Shown here one piece after another: positions 41,598 to 51,389 of a stretch of DNA of 64,000 bases. A program made the translations under genes and the position numbers. The notes under the pieces are model-generated. The model had not been told where the DNA came from. It ran no database searches and was given only the letters and a program-made list of their open reading frames with translations. Position 1 is the stretch's first letter, and every line of letters begins with the position of its first letter. This DNA comes from Verrucomicrobiia bacterium. Lineage in GTDB: Bacteria > Verrucomicrobiota > Verrucomicrobiia > Verrucomicrobiales > DEV007. The stretch covers positions 52,249 to 116,248 of the forward strand of contig JAUIAH010000024.1 of NCBI GenBank assembly GCA_030425385.1, read 5' to 3'.

Positions 41598-44192
41598 ATG
41601 ACCATAAGACGCTGCCTACTCCAAATCCGCACCCACTGTCTGGTGGTAGCGGTCGTGCCATTGCTGGCTGCAGATGCCTTGGCGGGAGGTTCGGGTTATG
41701 CCCCAGGGGGCATTGCCCAGTCCGAGATCCTCCGCCGTCAGCAAAGGGTCACCCAGGCAAACATCGCCTACGAAAACGGCGTTCGTGCCGGCAAAGACGG
41801 TGACTATGCCACCGCTTACGATGAACTCAGTATTGCCCTGGATACCCTTCCTTATGCCGAACAAACCGAAGCGCATCGCCAGGTGTATTCGGAAGCCTAC
41901 GTAAAGTATGCGACCAAGCACGCGGGCATTATCGCCGCTGATGGAAGCGCTGATGAAGCTCGCGAAATCGTTGAGAGTGTTCTCGCGGTTGATCCCGAGC
42001 ATGTGGGTGCTGCCAAATTGTTGGAGCGCCTTGAGGCGGGTGAATTCGCTAACATTCCAGGTCATGTCGAGAACGCCAAGCGCGTCGACAAATTGCTGCG
42101 GACGGCTCGGAGCAGCTGGAGCCTCGCCAAGTACGACGACGCTCAGAAGCAGTACGAGGCTGTGTTGCGCATCGATCGCTACAACACCGCTGCACGCCGC
42201 GGTCTTGAGAAGGTGGCTCGGGCCAAGAAAGGGTATCGCGAACAGGCTTATCGCCACACACGGGCAGCTTTCATCCGTGAAGTGGACCAAGCGTGGGAAT
42301 TGCCCGTGCCGCTTGTGAATGCTCAAGGTGGTCTTGGCGGTAGCGGCCGTTCTGAAGATGGCGGTCTCGGTTATATCACGGCCAAGCTGGACGGGATCAT
42401 CATCCCATCCCTTCGCATGAATGGTTTTTCCCTCCAGAGTGCGATCGATTACTTGCGTCAGCGGAGCATTGAGTTGGACACCATCGAGCCCAACCCAGCC
42501 CGCAAAGGGATCAATATTCTGATCGACGAACGCAAGATTAACCAGAATTCCCCAGGCGTTCTCGACCAGCAGAGCATCACCCTCGATCTTCAAAACGTTC
42601 CTTTCGCCGAAGCGCTTCGCTATGTGACTGGATTGGCCGGCGTGAAATACCGGATGGATCCCTTTGGGTTGGTGATCGTGCCCCTTTCCGATCAGAGTGA
42701 GACGCTCTTCACTCGGATCTATGAGGTGCCGCCATCCTTCCAAACCATGGATAGTGCGGGAAGCGGTGATGACTTTGGTGGTGGCGATGTTGACGATCCG
42801 TTTGCAGATCCTGGCGAGTCTGACAGTGGCTTGTCTTTGGCGGTGAAGAAGGGTGCCAAGGAAATCTTGGAATCGAAAGGCATTCGGTTCGAGGGTGAGG
42901 GTGCCACGGCCTTCTACAACCCATCTGCTTCCGAGCTGACCGTTCGTAACACCCAGGCGCAGCTCGACATTGTGGACCAGTTCGTGCAGAACCTGCGCGA
43001 CGACGAGCCCAAGCAGATCAAGGTCGAGGCGAAATTCGTCGAGGTGCAGCAGAACAACCTCAAAGAGTTTGGCTTTGACTGGATGATCGGCAGCTTCGGT
43101 CTAGGCAATGGTGATAAGATCATGGCTGGTGGCGGTAGCGTCGGTGGCAGCGAGCGCGTCTTCGATGGATCGCAGTTCCCATTCTTCGGTCAGCAAGGAT
43201 CGATCTCGCCCACGAATCCATTGAGTCCGCTGACTGCAGGGTTGCGCAGCGGTTCGGAGGCTATCTCAGACAGCGCCATCGAAGCTCTTGTGGCGGCGGG
43301 TCGCGTCGGTGCGGCCTCGGAGATTATCAATCCTGCACCTGGTGCGTTTGCCCTCGCTGGAGTGCTCACCGATCCTCAATTCCAGGTTGTTCTACGAGCT
43401 CTGGATCAGAAGAAAGGAACTGATCTTCTTTCCGCGCCTAGCATCCTGACGCGGAGCGGCTCGCAAGCGCAGGTCGAGGTGATCCGAGAATTGATCTATC
43501 CTACGGAATACGATCCACCAGAATTGCCCCAGGACTTTGGCGATCTGAGCGATCTTGCTGGTGGTGATGACGTCCCTCTTGATCCTGATGTTCTTGAGGC
43601 GACTCCTCCTCCGAGCTTCCCGGTCACCCCGGCCACACCAACCGCTTTCAACACCCGCAACACTGGGGTAACGCTGAAAGTGACGCCTCAGGTCGGCCCA
43701 GATGGCTACACGATCGAGATGGATCTGGTTCCCGAAGTCGTCGAGTTTGAAGGCTTCATCAACTACGGAAGCCCGATCACGACGAGTGGCCAAGACATCC
43801 TTGGAAACACCACGCGTATCGTCCTCACTGCAAACCGCATTGAGATGCCCGTCTTCTCGACCCGTCGCGTGACTACGAATGTGACGGTCTATGACGGCTC
43901 TACCGTAGCGATCGGTGGTTTGATTCGGGAAGATGTCCAACACACGGAGGACAAATTGCCCATCTTTGGGGATTTGCCACTCGTGGGGCGCCTGTTCCGC
44001 ATCGAGGCAGAGCAGCGCAAGAAGCGTAACTTGATGGTCTTCGTCACGGCGCGATTGATTGACCCCTCGGGGCAACCGCTCAATCCAGACGAAGAAGAGT
44101 TTGAGGAAGAGGAGTTCGATGGCGAACTTTTCCCACCGGTGGAAGTGCCAAGTTATGGCAAGAACCCCATCCCAGTTAGCTACGGGAAGTAA
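41598..44192 (+). CDS. Secretin, first of a tandem pair (Amuc_1098-like, PilQ/GspD type)
   Basis: An outer-membrane channel of a type IV pilus- or type II secretion-like machine. A signal peptide (ending ADALAG) is followed by TPR-like helices (about 45-170: DYATAYDELSIALDTLPYAEQ) and N-domains, including ITLDLQNVPFAEALRYVTGLAG (about 327-349). An Asp/Gly-rich loop sits at about 382-412, then an N1/N3 domain (VEAKFVEVQQNNLKEFGFDW). The secretin beta-barrel domain covers about 590-826, with LSAPSILTRSGSQAQVEVIREL, the signature PQVGPDGYTIEMDLVPEVVEFEG read in parts, and VAIGGLIREDVQHTEDKLPIFGDLPLVGRLFR. An acidic tail ends YGKNPIPVSYGK. Length (864) is typical. The second secretin follows 27 bases later. 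Confidence 0.92.
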   Translation: MTIRRCLLQIRTHCLVVAVVPLLAADALAGGSGYAPGGIAQSEILRRQQRVTQANIAYENGVRAGKDGDYATAYDELSIALDTLPYAEQTEAHRQVYSEAYVKYATKHAGIIAADGSADEAREIVESVLAVDPEHVGAAKLLERLEAGEFANIPGHVENAKRVDKLLRTARSSWSLAKYDDAQKQYEAVLRIDRYNTAARRGLEKVARAKKGYREQAYRHTRAAFIREVDQAWELPVPLVNAQGGLGGSGRSEDGGLGYITAKLDGIIIPSLRMNGFSLQSAIDYLRQRSIELDTIEPNPARKGINILIDERKINQNSPGVLDQQSITLDLQNVPFAEALRYVTGLAGVKYRMDPFGLVIVPLSDQSETLFTRIYEVPPSFQTMDSAGSGDDFGGGDVDDPFADPGESDSGLSLAVKKGAKEILESKGIRFEGEGATAFYNPSASELTVRNTQAQLDIVDQFVQNLRDDEPKQIKVEAKFVEVQQNNLKEFGFDWMIGSFGLGNGDKIMAGGGSVGGSERVFDGSQFPFFGQQGSISPTNPLSPLTAGLRSGSEAISDSAIEALVAAGRVGAASEIINPAPGAFALAGVLTDPQFQVVLRALDQKKGTDLLSAPSILTRSGSQAQVEVIRELIYPTEYDPPELPQDFGDLSDLAGGDDVPLDPDVLEATPPPSFPVTPATPTAFNTRNTGVTLKVTPQVGPDGYTIEMDLVPEVVEFEGFINYGSPITTSGQDILGNTTRIVLTANRIEMPVFSTRRVTTNVTVYDGSTVAIGGLIREDVQHTEDKLPIFGDLPLVGRLFRIEAEQRKKRNLMVFVTARLIDPSGQPLNPDEEEFEEEEFDGELFPPVEVPSYGKNPIPVSYGK

Positions 44193-44219
44193 CCTCAGAC
44201 CCGAAGAACTATTAATCTG

Positions 44220-46727
44220 ATGATCATGATGAAGAAAGATGCTTCAAACCTCTTCGGATCAGCTTCCTTGCTCTTGGCGGGAACGTTGGTAGCCACGCCG
44301 CTGCTGACGACGCCTCTCCAGGCTGGTGGCGGTGGAGGCTATATCTCCCGCGCAGCCGAGCAAGAACGCCTCCAGCGTGAGGCCCAGGTGATCCAAGCGC
44401 GTGAAGCCTATTACCAAGGTCTTGAGTTGGAACAAGCGGGGCAACTGCCTGAAGCGGGTGCACAATATCGCTTGGCTCTGGACACCTGCCCGCCTGCCGA
44501 GCGGACGGCCCAGGAACGCCAAGTGTATGCCGATGCGTTCGCACGCGTTTGCGTGGCTCTCGCCGAGCAGAGTGCTTCCGAAGGAGGCCTGCGTGAGGCT
44601 AATAGCTATGTCGATGTGGCCGCAGAGTATGCGCCTACCCACGCTGGCGTGAAGGAGATGAAGAAGCGCCTTGAGGATCCCGAGTGGTATGCGCCAGGCG
44701 ACACACGCGGTCATCGCAAGCGTGTGGCACGCGTGAGTGCCAACCTCGGACAAGGTGAGGCTGCCCGTAATCTGGGCGAATTGGACGCTGCTGAAGGTGC
44801 GTTTGCCGAAGTCCTCCGTGACGATCCCTACAATGAAGCCGCTCGTCAGGGCATGGAGCGCGTGGAGCGTGATCGGAGTCGTTATCTCGACGCCGCCTAC
44901 GATCACACGCGGGCCGCGCTTCTTGATGACGTCGTTTCCAAGTGGGAGATTCCTGTGGCTAAGCGTCGACGCGTGGGAGGTTCTCCCAGTGGCGACGATT
45001 TTACCGCTACAGGTGACAGCCGCGAAGACATCAACCGGAAGCTGGACACCATCATCATCCCCGAGATCAATCTCGGACCGGTGGACATCCGCACCGCGGC
45101 CAACTACCTGCAGTTGAAGTCGACGGAGTTGGATCCTGAGGGTTTGGGTGTCAAATTCGTCCTCGATACGCAGAGTATTGGGGCGGCAGACGCCAACGCT
45201 CTCAATCAGATGTTCTCACTCCGGATGAACTCCGCCCCTCTTGGTGTGGTTCTTGGCTACGCCTGTGAGTTGGCGGGCTTGCGTTACAACGTGGAGCGCT
45301 TTGCTGTGAAGATTGTTCCCGGGGCCGATGTGTCGAGTGAACAGCTCTTCACCCGCTCTTTCTCCGTGCCACCTTCTTTTGAGAAGTTGGGCGTCGCTGA
45401 AGAGAGTGGCGGTGGCGGGGAAGATGACATCTTTGGTGGTGACGATAGCGGTTCTGCGGTCCGCGCCACAACGGACGAGATTCTGAAAAGCCGAGGCATT
45501 CCATGGCCTGATGGCGCGAGTGCCTTCTACAATCGCGGCTCCAGTGAGCTTGTGGTGACCAATAGCCAAAGCAACATGGAGCTGGTGTCTGCCTTCGTGG
45601 ACAGCATTCAGGAAGAGATCGTCAAGCAGGTCGAGACTCGCGTGAAGTTCTTGGAGATCCGGCAGGACAACTTGGAAGAGCTTGGTTTCGACTGGCTGCT
45701 CAATGGCTTTGGCATCAAGGGCAATGATCGGATCCTCGCTGGTGGTGGAACCCTCGGCAATTCACGGGGAACCTTCGAGACCGCCCAAAGCGGCGCTTAC
45801 AATGTCGGCCAAGTCCCATTCTTTGAGACGGGCGTGGATGCGAATGATAACCCGGTCACGGCTCCTTATGGCGTCAATCCGGTGACGGGTGGTCTGCGTT
45901 CCGGATCCCAGGCGATCCGTGGGAATGCTCTCGATGCCTTGATCGCGGATCTTCCTCGTGGTCAGGCGGAAGCGCTTTCTCCCGCACCTGGGATTCTCTC
46001 GGTCGCTGGCATCTTCACCGATCCACAGTTCCAAGTGATCATGCGCGGCCTGAGTCAGCACAAAGCGGCGGACCTCGTCACCGCGCCCACGGTGGTGACT
46101 CGGAGCGCTCAGAAGGCAACCATCGAGGTGATTCGTGAATTGATCTACCCGGTGGAGTTTGATCCACCAGAACTTCCTCAAGAGGTGACAGTCTTGAGTG
46201 GTGGCGGTGTCTTCCCGGTGACGCCTGCACACCCCACGCAGTTCGAGACGCGTAACACGGGCGTCACGTTGGAAGTGAATCCCCAGGTTGGTCCTGATTC
46301 CTATACCATTGATCTGAGCCTGGCTCCTGAAGTGGTCGAGTTTGATGGATTCGTGAACTACGGCAGTGAGATCACCGCAGCTGGCACCGACTTGCTCGGG
46401 AATCCCACCCAGATCGTGGTGACGGACAACCGCATCGATTTGCCCATCTTCTCCACCCGCCGTGCGGCCACGAATGTGACCATCTACGATGGAGCGACCC
46501 TTGCGCTGGGTGGCTTGATTCGGGAAGATGTTCAAGAGGTGCAGGACAAAGTGCCAATCGTGGGTGACTTGCCATACATCGGCCGCCTCTTCCGCTCGAA
46601 CGCCGAGCAGCATTTGCGCCGGAACTTGGTCATCTTCGTTTCAACTCGGTTGATTGATCCTTCAGGTGAAGCTTTCCGCGACCAATTGGAGAGCCAGTTG
46701 AGCACCATTCCTGGTGTGGATGAGTAA
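44220..46727 (+). CDS. Secretin, second of a tandem pair (Amuc_1098-like)
   Basis: A paralogue of the preceding gene over its whole length (835 residues). It has the same order: signal peptide (ending LQAGG), TPR-like helices (ARNLGELDAAEGAFAEVLRDDPYNEAARQG), N-domains with APLGVVLGYACELAGLRYN, a Gly/Asp-rich loop (GGGGEDDIFGGDDSGS), VETRVKFLEIRQDNLEELGFDW and the secretin domain with PQVGPDSYTIDLSLAPEVVEFDG (read in parts) and LALGGLIREDVQEVQDKVPIVGDLPYIGRLFR. The conserved secretin motifs are intact, so this is not a decaying copy. The two proteins could form different channels, mixed rings, or work under different conditions. It closes the operon, with a strong terminator 25 bases downstream. 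Confidence 0.92.
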   Translation: MIMMKKDASNLFGSASLLLAGTLVATPLLTTPLQAGGGGGYISRAAEQERLQREAQVIQAREAYYQGLELEQAGQLPEAGAQYRLALDTCPPAERTAQERQVYADAFARVCVALAEQSASEGGLREANSYVDVAAEYAPTHAGVKEMKKRLEDPEWYAPGDTRGHRKRVARVSANLGQGEAARNLGELDAAEGAFAEVLRDDPYNEAARQGMERVERDRSRYLDAAYDHTRAALLDDVVSKWEIPVAKRRRVGGSPSGDDFTATGDSREDINRKLDTIIIPEINLGPVDIRTAANYLQLKSTELDPEGLGVKFVLDTQSIGAADANALNQMFSLRMNSAPLGVVLGYACELAGLRYNVERFAVKIVPGADVSSEQLFTRSFSVPPSFEKLGVAEESGGGGEDDIFGGDDSGSAVRATTDEILKSRGIPWPDGASAFYNRGSSELVVTNSQSNMELVSAFVDSIQEEIVKQVETRVKFLEIRQDNLEELGFDWLLNGFGIKGNDRILAGGGTLGNSRGTFETAQSGAYNVGQVPFFETGVDANDNPVTAPYGVNPVTGGLRSGSQAIRGNALDALIADLPRGQAEALSPAPGILSVAGIFTDPQFQVIMRGLSQHKAADLVTAPTVVTRSAQKATIEVIRELIYPVEFDPPELPQEVTVLSGGGVFPVTPAHPTQFETRNTGVTLEVNPQVGPDSYTIDLSLAPEVVEFDGFVNYGSEITAAGTDLLGNPTQIVVTDNRIDLPIFSTRRAATNVTIYDGATLALGGLIREDVQEVQDKVPIVGDLPYIGRLFRSNAEQHLRRNLVIFVSTRLIDPSGEAFRDQLESQLSTIPGVDE

Positions 46728-46751
46728 GCCAGGAACTGAGTGATCTTTAAG

Positions 46752-46788
46752 AAGAAGGGCGGGAGCAAGGCTTCCGCCCTTCTTTGCG
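46752..46788 (+). terminator. Rho-independent terminator of the secretin locus
   Basis: AAGAAGGGCGG, loop, CCGCCCTTCTT is an 11-base perfect stem directly after the second secretin. Downstream bases are TTTGCGTTT, a moderate U tract. Confidence 0.8.
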
Positions 46789-46802
46789 TTTAGGGTCGCG
46801 TG

Positions 46803-47426
46803 ATGAATCGATTGGTGGTCACAGGAGGCATTGCCACGGGCAAAAGCAGCTTCTTGCGTTGTGTGAAGACGCTTCGGCCTGATGTGATTGTCTTTGACTG
46901 CGATGCGGCTGTTCACCAGCTCTTGACAGAGCGGGAAGTTCTCGCGAAGATTCGGCTGTTGTTCGGCAACGCGGTCTTCGTGGGAGATGCCCTTGATCGT
47001 GCAGCCCTCAGGCAGCGCGTCTTTGCAGACAAGTCTCAGCGAGTGACATTGGAAAGTCTCTTGCACCCGCTCGTCCGCGAGCGCGGTGAGCAATCCTTTG
47101 CGAACGCGGTTTCCGAGCAGCCTCAGGGACTCTTCATCGCCGATGTTCCGCTCTACTACGAAACGCATGCTACCTATCCAAACGAGATGGTGGTCGTGGT
47201 CGCTACGACCCGAACCACTCAGCGCGATCGGCTCATGCGGCGTTCTCAATTCTCCGCTCAGGAAGCCGAAGCGATCATGGATGCGCAGCTTCCGATCGAT
47301 GAGAAAGGGCGCCGAGCAGATGTGCTCATTTGGAATGAAGGCCCTCTCGACCGGCTTGAAGAGCAGGCACGGATATTCTTGAACCCCTTTTCTGATCCGC
47401 GCGAGGCGGATCGCCACACACCATGA
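46803..47426 (+). CDS. coaE: Dephospho-CoA kinase
   Basis: Last step of coenzyme A synthesis. The P-loop GGIATGKS is at residues 8-15; DCDAAVHQLL is the substrate-side Asp-x-Asp region; FIADVPLYYET and VVVVATTRTTQRDRLMRR match the family pattern (the usual L-L-F-E is here PLYYE). Length 207 is normal. The ATG at 46803 is preferred over the GTG one codon before. Its stop overlaps the rho start by four bases (ATGA), so the two are translationally coupled. Confidence 0.88.
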   Translation: MNRLVVTGGIATGKSSFLRCVKTLRPDVIVFDCDAAVHQLLTEREVLAKIRLLFGNAVFVGDALDRAALRQRVFADKSQRVTLESLLHPLVRERGEQSFANAVSEQPQGLFIADVPLYYETHATYPNEMVVVVATTRTTQRDRLMRRSQFSAQEAEAIMDAQLPIDEKGRRADVLIWNEGPLDRLEEQARIFLNPFSDPREADRHTP

Positions 47427-48790
47427 CGACAGAACTGAAAGAAGACGAACCCGCGACCACGGAGGCCACGGACACAGAGGTGGCTGTTGCTGAAGAGAAG
47501 CCTCAAGCCGAAGAGAAGCCCAAGGTAGAGGTGCCCGAGCAGGTGAGTCTCAATGACTTTCACGCGCAATCGTTGGTGGAGCTCCATGAGTTAGCGCGAA
47601 AGCATGACTTGCGAGTGGGCAATCGTTCCAAGGCTCACATCATCTTTGACCTTCTGACCTATTACGCGAGTCGAGGAACGGTGGTTGAGGCCACAGGTGT
47701 CGTAGAGCTGACCAAAGAAGGGCGGGCCTACATGCGCTGGGCAGCGTGCAACTTTGCTCCCAATCCAGATTCGGTCTTCATCCCGCATCCCGTCATGCGG
47801 CGCCATGAGCTGCGCAGTGGGCATTCGCTTCGCGTTCGCGTCCGAGCTCCTCAGAAACGGGAGAAGTATCTCATCGCGGATGAGGTGCTGGAGGTGGAGG
47901 GGTTCCCCATTGCCGAGTACGAACCTGCCGTGCCCTTTGATCGTCTCACCGCGCTCTTTCCCTCCAAGCGGATCTTGTTAGAGAATGCAGAGCTGCAATC
48001 AGTCAGCGCTCGAGTGGTCGACCTGGTAGCTCCGTTAGGAAAGGGGCAACGGGGATTGATCGTGGCATCGCCCCGTTCCGGGAAAACGATTCTCCTCAAG
48101 GATATCGCGCGGGCGATCAGTAAGAATCACAAAGAAGTCGAATTGATCGTGCTTCTGATCGATGAACGTCCTGAAGAGGTCACTGATTTCCGAGAAACGG
48201 TCGATGCGAACGTATTCAGTTCGACCTTTGACGAGACGCCCATGCGCCACATCCAGGTGGCGGAACTGGTGCTAGAGCGCGCCAAACGATTGGTCGAACT
48301 GAAGCGCGATGTGGTCGTGTTGTTAGACAGCATCACGCGTCTTTCTCGCGGCTACAATAATATGTCAGGCGGCAAGGGCGGACTGACTCAAGGGGGCGTC
48401 AATCCGAAAGCCTTGCAGAAAGCAGGCCGATTCTTTAGCGCGGCGCGGAATGTCGAGGAAGGTGGCAGCTTGACGATCTTGGCCACGTCCCTGGTCGAAA
48501 CGGAGAACCGGATGGACGACATCATCTTCGAGGAATTCAAAGGGAAGGGGAACTTAGAGATCTACTTGGATCGCGAGCTTGCAGAGAAACGCATCTACCC
48601 AGCCATTCACACGTTGAAGTCGGGCACACGTAAAGATGATCTCCTCCTACATCCGGATGAGTTCTCGCGAGTGAGCCTCTTACGTCGTCAGATGGCACAA
48701 GTGCCCGCTGGTGAGGCCATGGAGAAACTGGTCCGGAATGTGAAGCGCACGAACTCGAACGTGGAATTGCTGCTCTCTGGGTTGAAGTAG
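47423..48790 (+). CDS. rho: Transcription termination factor Rho
   Basis: A hexameric RNA-dependent ATPase ending transcription. An acidic N-terminal extension of about 35 residues (rich in Glu/Lys/Pro) precedes the Rho-N domain ([22 protein letters not shown]) and the cold-shock-like RNA-binding domain. The Walker A motif is [15 protein letters not shown] (about 215-229). Later motifs include [13 protein letters not shown], the Q-loop region and [16 protein letters not shown], with [15 protein letters not shown] and RIYPAI. Length 455. The gene overlaps coaE by 4 bases and ends immediately before rnd, giving a compact coaE-rho-rnd unit. Confidence 0.97.
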   Translation: MTTELKEDEPATTEATDTEVAVAEEKPQAEEKPKVEVPEQVSLNDFHAQSLVELHELARKHDLRVGNRSKAHIIFDLLTYYASRGTVVEATGVVELTKEGRAYMRWAACNFAPNPDSVFIPHPVMRRHELRSGHSLRVRVRAPQKREKYLIADEVLEVEGFPIAEYEPAVPFDRLTALFPSKRILLENAELQSVSARVVDLVAPLGKGQRGLIVASPRSGKTILLKDIARAISKNHKEVELIVLLIDERPEEVTDFRETVDANVFSSTFDETPMRHIQVAELVLERAKRLVELKRDVVVLLDSITRLSRGYNNMSGGKGGLTQGGVNPKALQKAGRFFSAARNVEEGGSLTILATSLVETENRMDDIIFEEFKGKGNLEIYLDRELAEKRIYPAIHTLKSGTRKDDLLLHPDEFSRVSLLRRQMAQVPAGEAMEKLVRNVKRTNSNVELLLSGLK

Positions 48791-49900
48791 ATGGCGGTTG
48801 TCAGTACGGAGCCCGTTCCATTCCTCGATGAAGAGGAAGCCCTCGTCCGATTTCTGGATGGATGTCCGAAAGGCGCGCTTTGCTGTGTCGATACGGAAGC
48901 CGATAGTCTCTATTCTTACCGGGAGAAGATCTGTTTGATCCAGTTTGCCTGTGGCGAGCACCTGGCATTGATCGATCCATTGGCGATCAAGGAGCAGACC
49001 ATTCTGTTAGACTTTCTGGACCAAGCTTCGGAAGTCTGGATGCACGGGGCGGACTACGACATGAGTATTCTCAATCGTACCTACGGTCGCGTTCCCAATC
49101 CCGTCTACGACACGCAAATAGCTGCGCGATTGCTAGGATGGCGCACCTTCGGATTCGCTCATCTGATCAAGGACATCACAGGTGTGGAGTTGTCGAAGCA
49201 ATCCCAGAAGAAGAATTGGGGAGAACGTCCGCTCCCCGAGAAGATGCTCGAGTATGCAGCCAATGACGTGCGTTATCTCATGCCCTTGATCGAGACGTTT
49301 CGAAAGCGCCTGCATGAGTTAGAACGGTGGGACTGGTTCTTACAATCGTGTGATGGTGCGCGAGAACAAGTGTTAAGCCGTCCGGAAAAGAGCCGCGATC
49401 AGCAGTGGCGGATTCCCGGGTGGGGGCGAGTCAGCCCGCGTGCTTTGGCGTATTTGCGAGAAATTTGGGGATGGCGTGATGGCATTGCTAGTCGACGTGA
49501 TAAACCGCCATTCAAGGTCATTTCCAATGAACAGGTGCTCAAGATGAGCGTGGCCCTGGCAGAAGGTGAATCGGTGAGTTTGCCTCCTCGATTCCGCCCT
49601 GGACAGCGGAAGATCTTTGATGAGGCTGTGGCACGAGCGCGAGCGGTTCCGAATGACGAATTGCCCAGGCGAGAGCGTAAGAAGCGTCCTAACAAGGCAG
49701 AGGATTGGGAGGAAGTCTTCCAGAGTTTACGGGCCAATCGCGACAAGGCTTCGGAGTCCTTGGATTTGGAAGCCTCCGTCATTGCGTCCAAAGCGTCCTT
49801 GGAGCGCTACGCTTTCTCGCTTCCAGAGGAGCGGACCGCCGAGTTGCGAGATTCCCTCTTCCTACCGTGGCAGCAGGAGATTCTCTTCGCAACGGCTTGA
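48791..49900 (+). CDS. rnd: Ribonuclease D
   Basis: A 3'-5' exonuclease of tRNA and small RNA maturation. The DEDD catalytic set is recognisable: CVDTEADSLYSYREKICLIQ (Asp34, Glu36), HGADYDMSILNR and YAANDVRYLMPL. The conserved IAARLLGWRTFGFAHLIKDITGVEL separates them. The C-terminal third has an HRDC-type helical domain (SPRALAYLREIWGWRDGIASRRDKPPFKVISNEQVL read in parts). Length 369 is normal. The start codon follows the rho stop directly, with no spacer. Confidence 0.93.
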   Translation: MAVVSTEPVPFLDEEEALVRFLDGCPKGALCCVDTEADSLYSYREKICLIQFACGEHLALIDPLAIKEQTILLDFLDQASEVWMHGADYDMSILNRTYGRVPNPVYDTQIAARLLGWRTFGFAHLIKDITGVELSKQSQKKNWGERPLPEKMLEYAANDVRYLMPLIETFRKRLHELERWDWFLQSCDGAREQVLSRPEKSRDQQWRIPGWGRVSPRALAYLREIWGWRDGIASRRDKPPFKVISNEQVLKMSVALAEGESVSLPPRFRPGQRKIFDEAVARARAVPNDELPRRERKKRPNKAEDWEEVFQSLRANRDKASESLDLEASVIASKASLERYAFSLPEERTAELRDSLFLPWQQEILFATA

Positions 49901-49960
49901 GAATCTGGAGTTCCCTGGAATTGCCTTGTCAGGACGACAAGGATTGCGTAGCACGTGACG

Positions 49961-51358
49961 ATGAGAGAGAGTATTCTAACAGTCATCGTGACATGGCTTG
50001 GAGCATGTGGGCTTTTCGCGGCCAAGCCTAACTTTGTCATCATCTTCTGTGATGATCTCGGCTACGGCGATCTGAGCTGTTTCGGGCATCCCACCATCCA
50101 CACTCCGCATTTGGATCGGATGGCGATGGAGGGACAGAAATGGACCAACTTCTATGCGGCAGCGTCCGTGTGTACTCCAAGTCGAGCTGGCCTGATGACG
50201 GGGCGATTGCCCATCCGCAATGGGATGTGCTCGAACAAACGCCGCGTCTTGTTTCCAGATTCAGCCAAGGGGTTGCCAACGTCCGAGATCACTCTGGCAA
50301 AGGCCTTAAAACAGGGTGGTTATGCTACCGCGGCGGTAGGAAAGTGGCATTTGGGACATATGCCAGAGTATCTGCCGACCGCCCACGGATTCGATTCCTA
50401 CTATGGCATCCCCTATTCGAATGACATGGATCGTCTTGCTGGCACGGGACCCAAGAATGGCCGTTCTGCACTCATGCATCCTCGGTCCGAGTATTGGAAT
50501 GTGCCCCTCATGCGTGACACCGCGATCCTTGAGCGATCACCGAAGCAAGAGTATCTCACTCGCCACTACACCACGGAGGCTGTCACTTTCATCAAGGAAC
50601 AAGCAACGAACGCCTCGCCATTCTTCCTCTATCTCGCGCACAGCATGCCCCATGTGCCGATCTTTGCTTCGGGGGCGTTTCAAGGATCCAGCCATGCCGG
50701 GCGTTATGGAGATGTGATTGAGGAGATTGACTGGTCAGTGGGAGAGATCGTGCGGACACTTCGGGAGGCTGACCTTGCCGACAACACCGTGGTGGTCTTC
50801 ACCTCTGACAATGGTCCCTGGTTGCCATTCAAGACGCATGGCGGGTCGGCCGGTCACTTGCGAGATGGCAAGGGAAGCACCTGGGAAGGGGGAATGCGTG
50901 AACCTACCGTGGTTTGGGGACCTGGATACGTGCAGCCAGGGATCGTGCATGAGTTAGGGAGCACGCTAGATCTGTTCCCTACCTTCCTGGATCTTGCAGG
51001 CATTGAGTTGCCTGGGGATCGCGTCTATGATGGAGGATCCCTCGCACCTGTAATCGCAGGACGTGGCCCTTCGCCGCGGAATGACATGTTCTTCTACCAC
51101 GGCGAAGACCTCTACGCTGTCCGTGTTGGCGAGTATAAGCTGCACTTCGTCACCAAGACGGAGTACGTAGGGCAGAAGCCCCTTCGCCATGAAACGCCGT
51201 TGCTCTATCATTTGGGCAACGATCCCTCGGAGAAGTTCGACATCGCTGCCGAACATCCCCAAGTCGTGGCGGCGCTCGTCAAACACGCCGAGACGCATCA
51301 GGCATCCTTTGATCCGCCTGAGAGCCAATTGATGGCTCGCTTGCCTCGCAACGATTGA
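49961..51358 (+). CDS. Exported sulfatase (formylglycine type)
   Basis: Hydrolyses sulfate esters, probably from algal or host polysaccharides, outside the cytoplasm. A signal peptide (MRESILTVIVTWLGACGLFA) is followed by the alkaline-phosphatase fold with metal ligands Asp31-Asp32 (IIFCDDLGYGD) and the modification motif CTPSR at Cys71 (VCTPSRAGLMTGR), the cysteine that is converted to formylglycine. GYATAAVGKWHLG and VFTSDNGPW are further family marks. It resembles the arylsulfatase/N-acetylgalactosamine-6-sulfatase branch. It is transcribed alone. The window's only FGE-like domain (1118-2716) seems catalytically dead, so a true FGE or anSME must be elsewhere. The ATG at 49961 is chosen over a GTG two codons earlier. 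Confidence 0.93.
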   Translation: MRESILTVIVTWLGACGLFAAKPNFVIIFCDDLGYGDLSCFGHPTIHTPHLDRMAMEGQKWTNFYAAASVCTPSRAGLMTGRLPIRNGMCSNKRRVLFPDSAKGLPTSEITLAKALKQGGYATAAVGKWHLGHMPEYLPTAHGFDSYYGIPYSNDMDRLAGTGPKNGRSALMHPRSEYWNVPLMRDTAILERSPKQEYLTRHYTTEAVTFIKEQATNASPFFLYLAHSMPHVPIFASGAFQGSSHAGRYGDVIEEIDWSVGEIVRTLREADLADNTVVVFTSDNGPWLPFKTHGGSAGHLRDGKGSTWEGGMREPTVVWGPGYVQPGIVHELGSTLDLFPTFLDLAGIELPGDRVYDGGSLAPVIAGRGPSPRNDMFFYHGEDLYAVRVGEYKLHFVTKTEYVGQKPLRHETPLLYHLGNDPSEKFDIAAEHPQVVAALVKHAETHQASFDPPESQLMARLPRND

Positions 51359-51389
51359 GTTCGTTTGTTTGCCCAACGGGGCAGGCTTG

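Noticed and set aside
41616..42743. Antisense frame of 375 codons opposite the first secretin
   Set aside because: The plus-strand frame is a clear secretin. The antisense frame has no family pattern.
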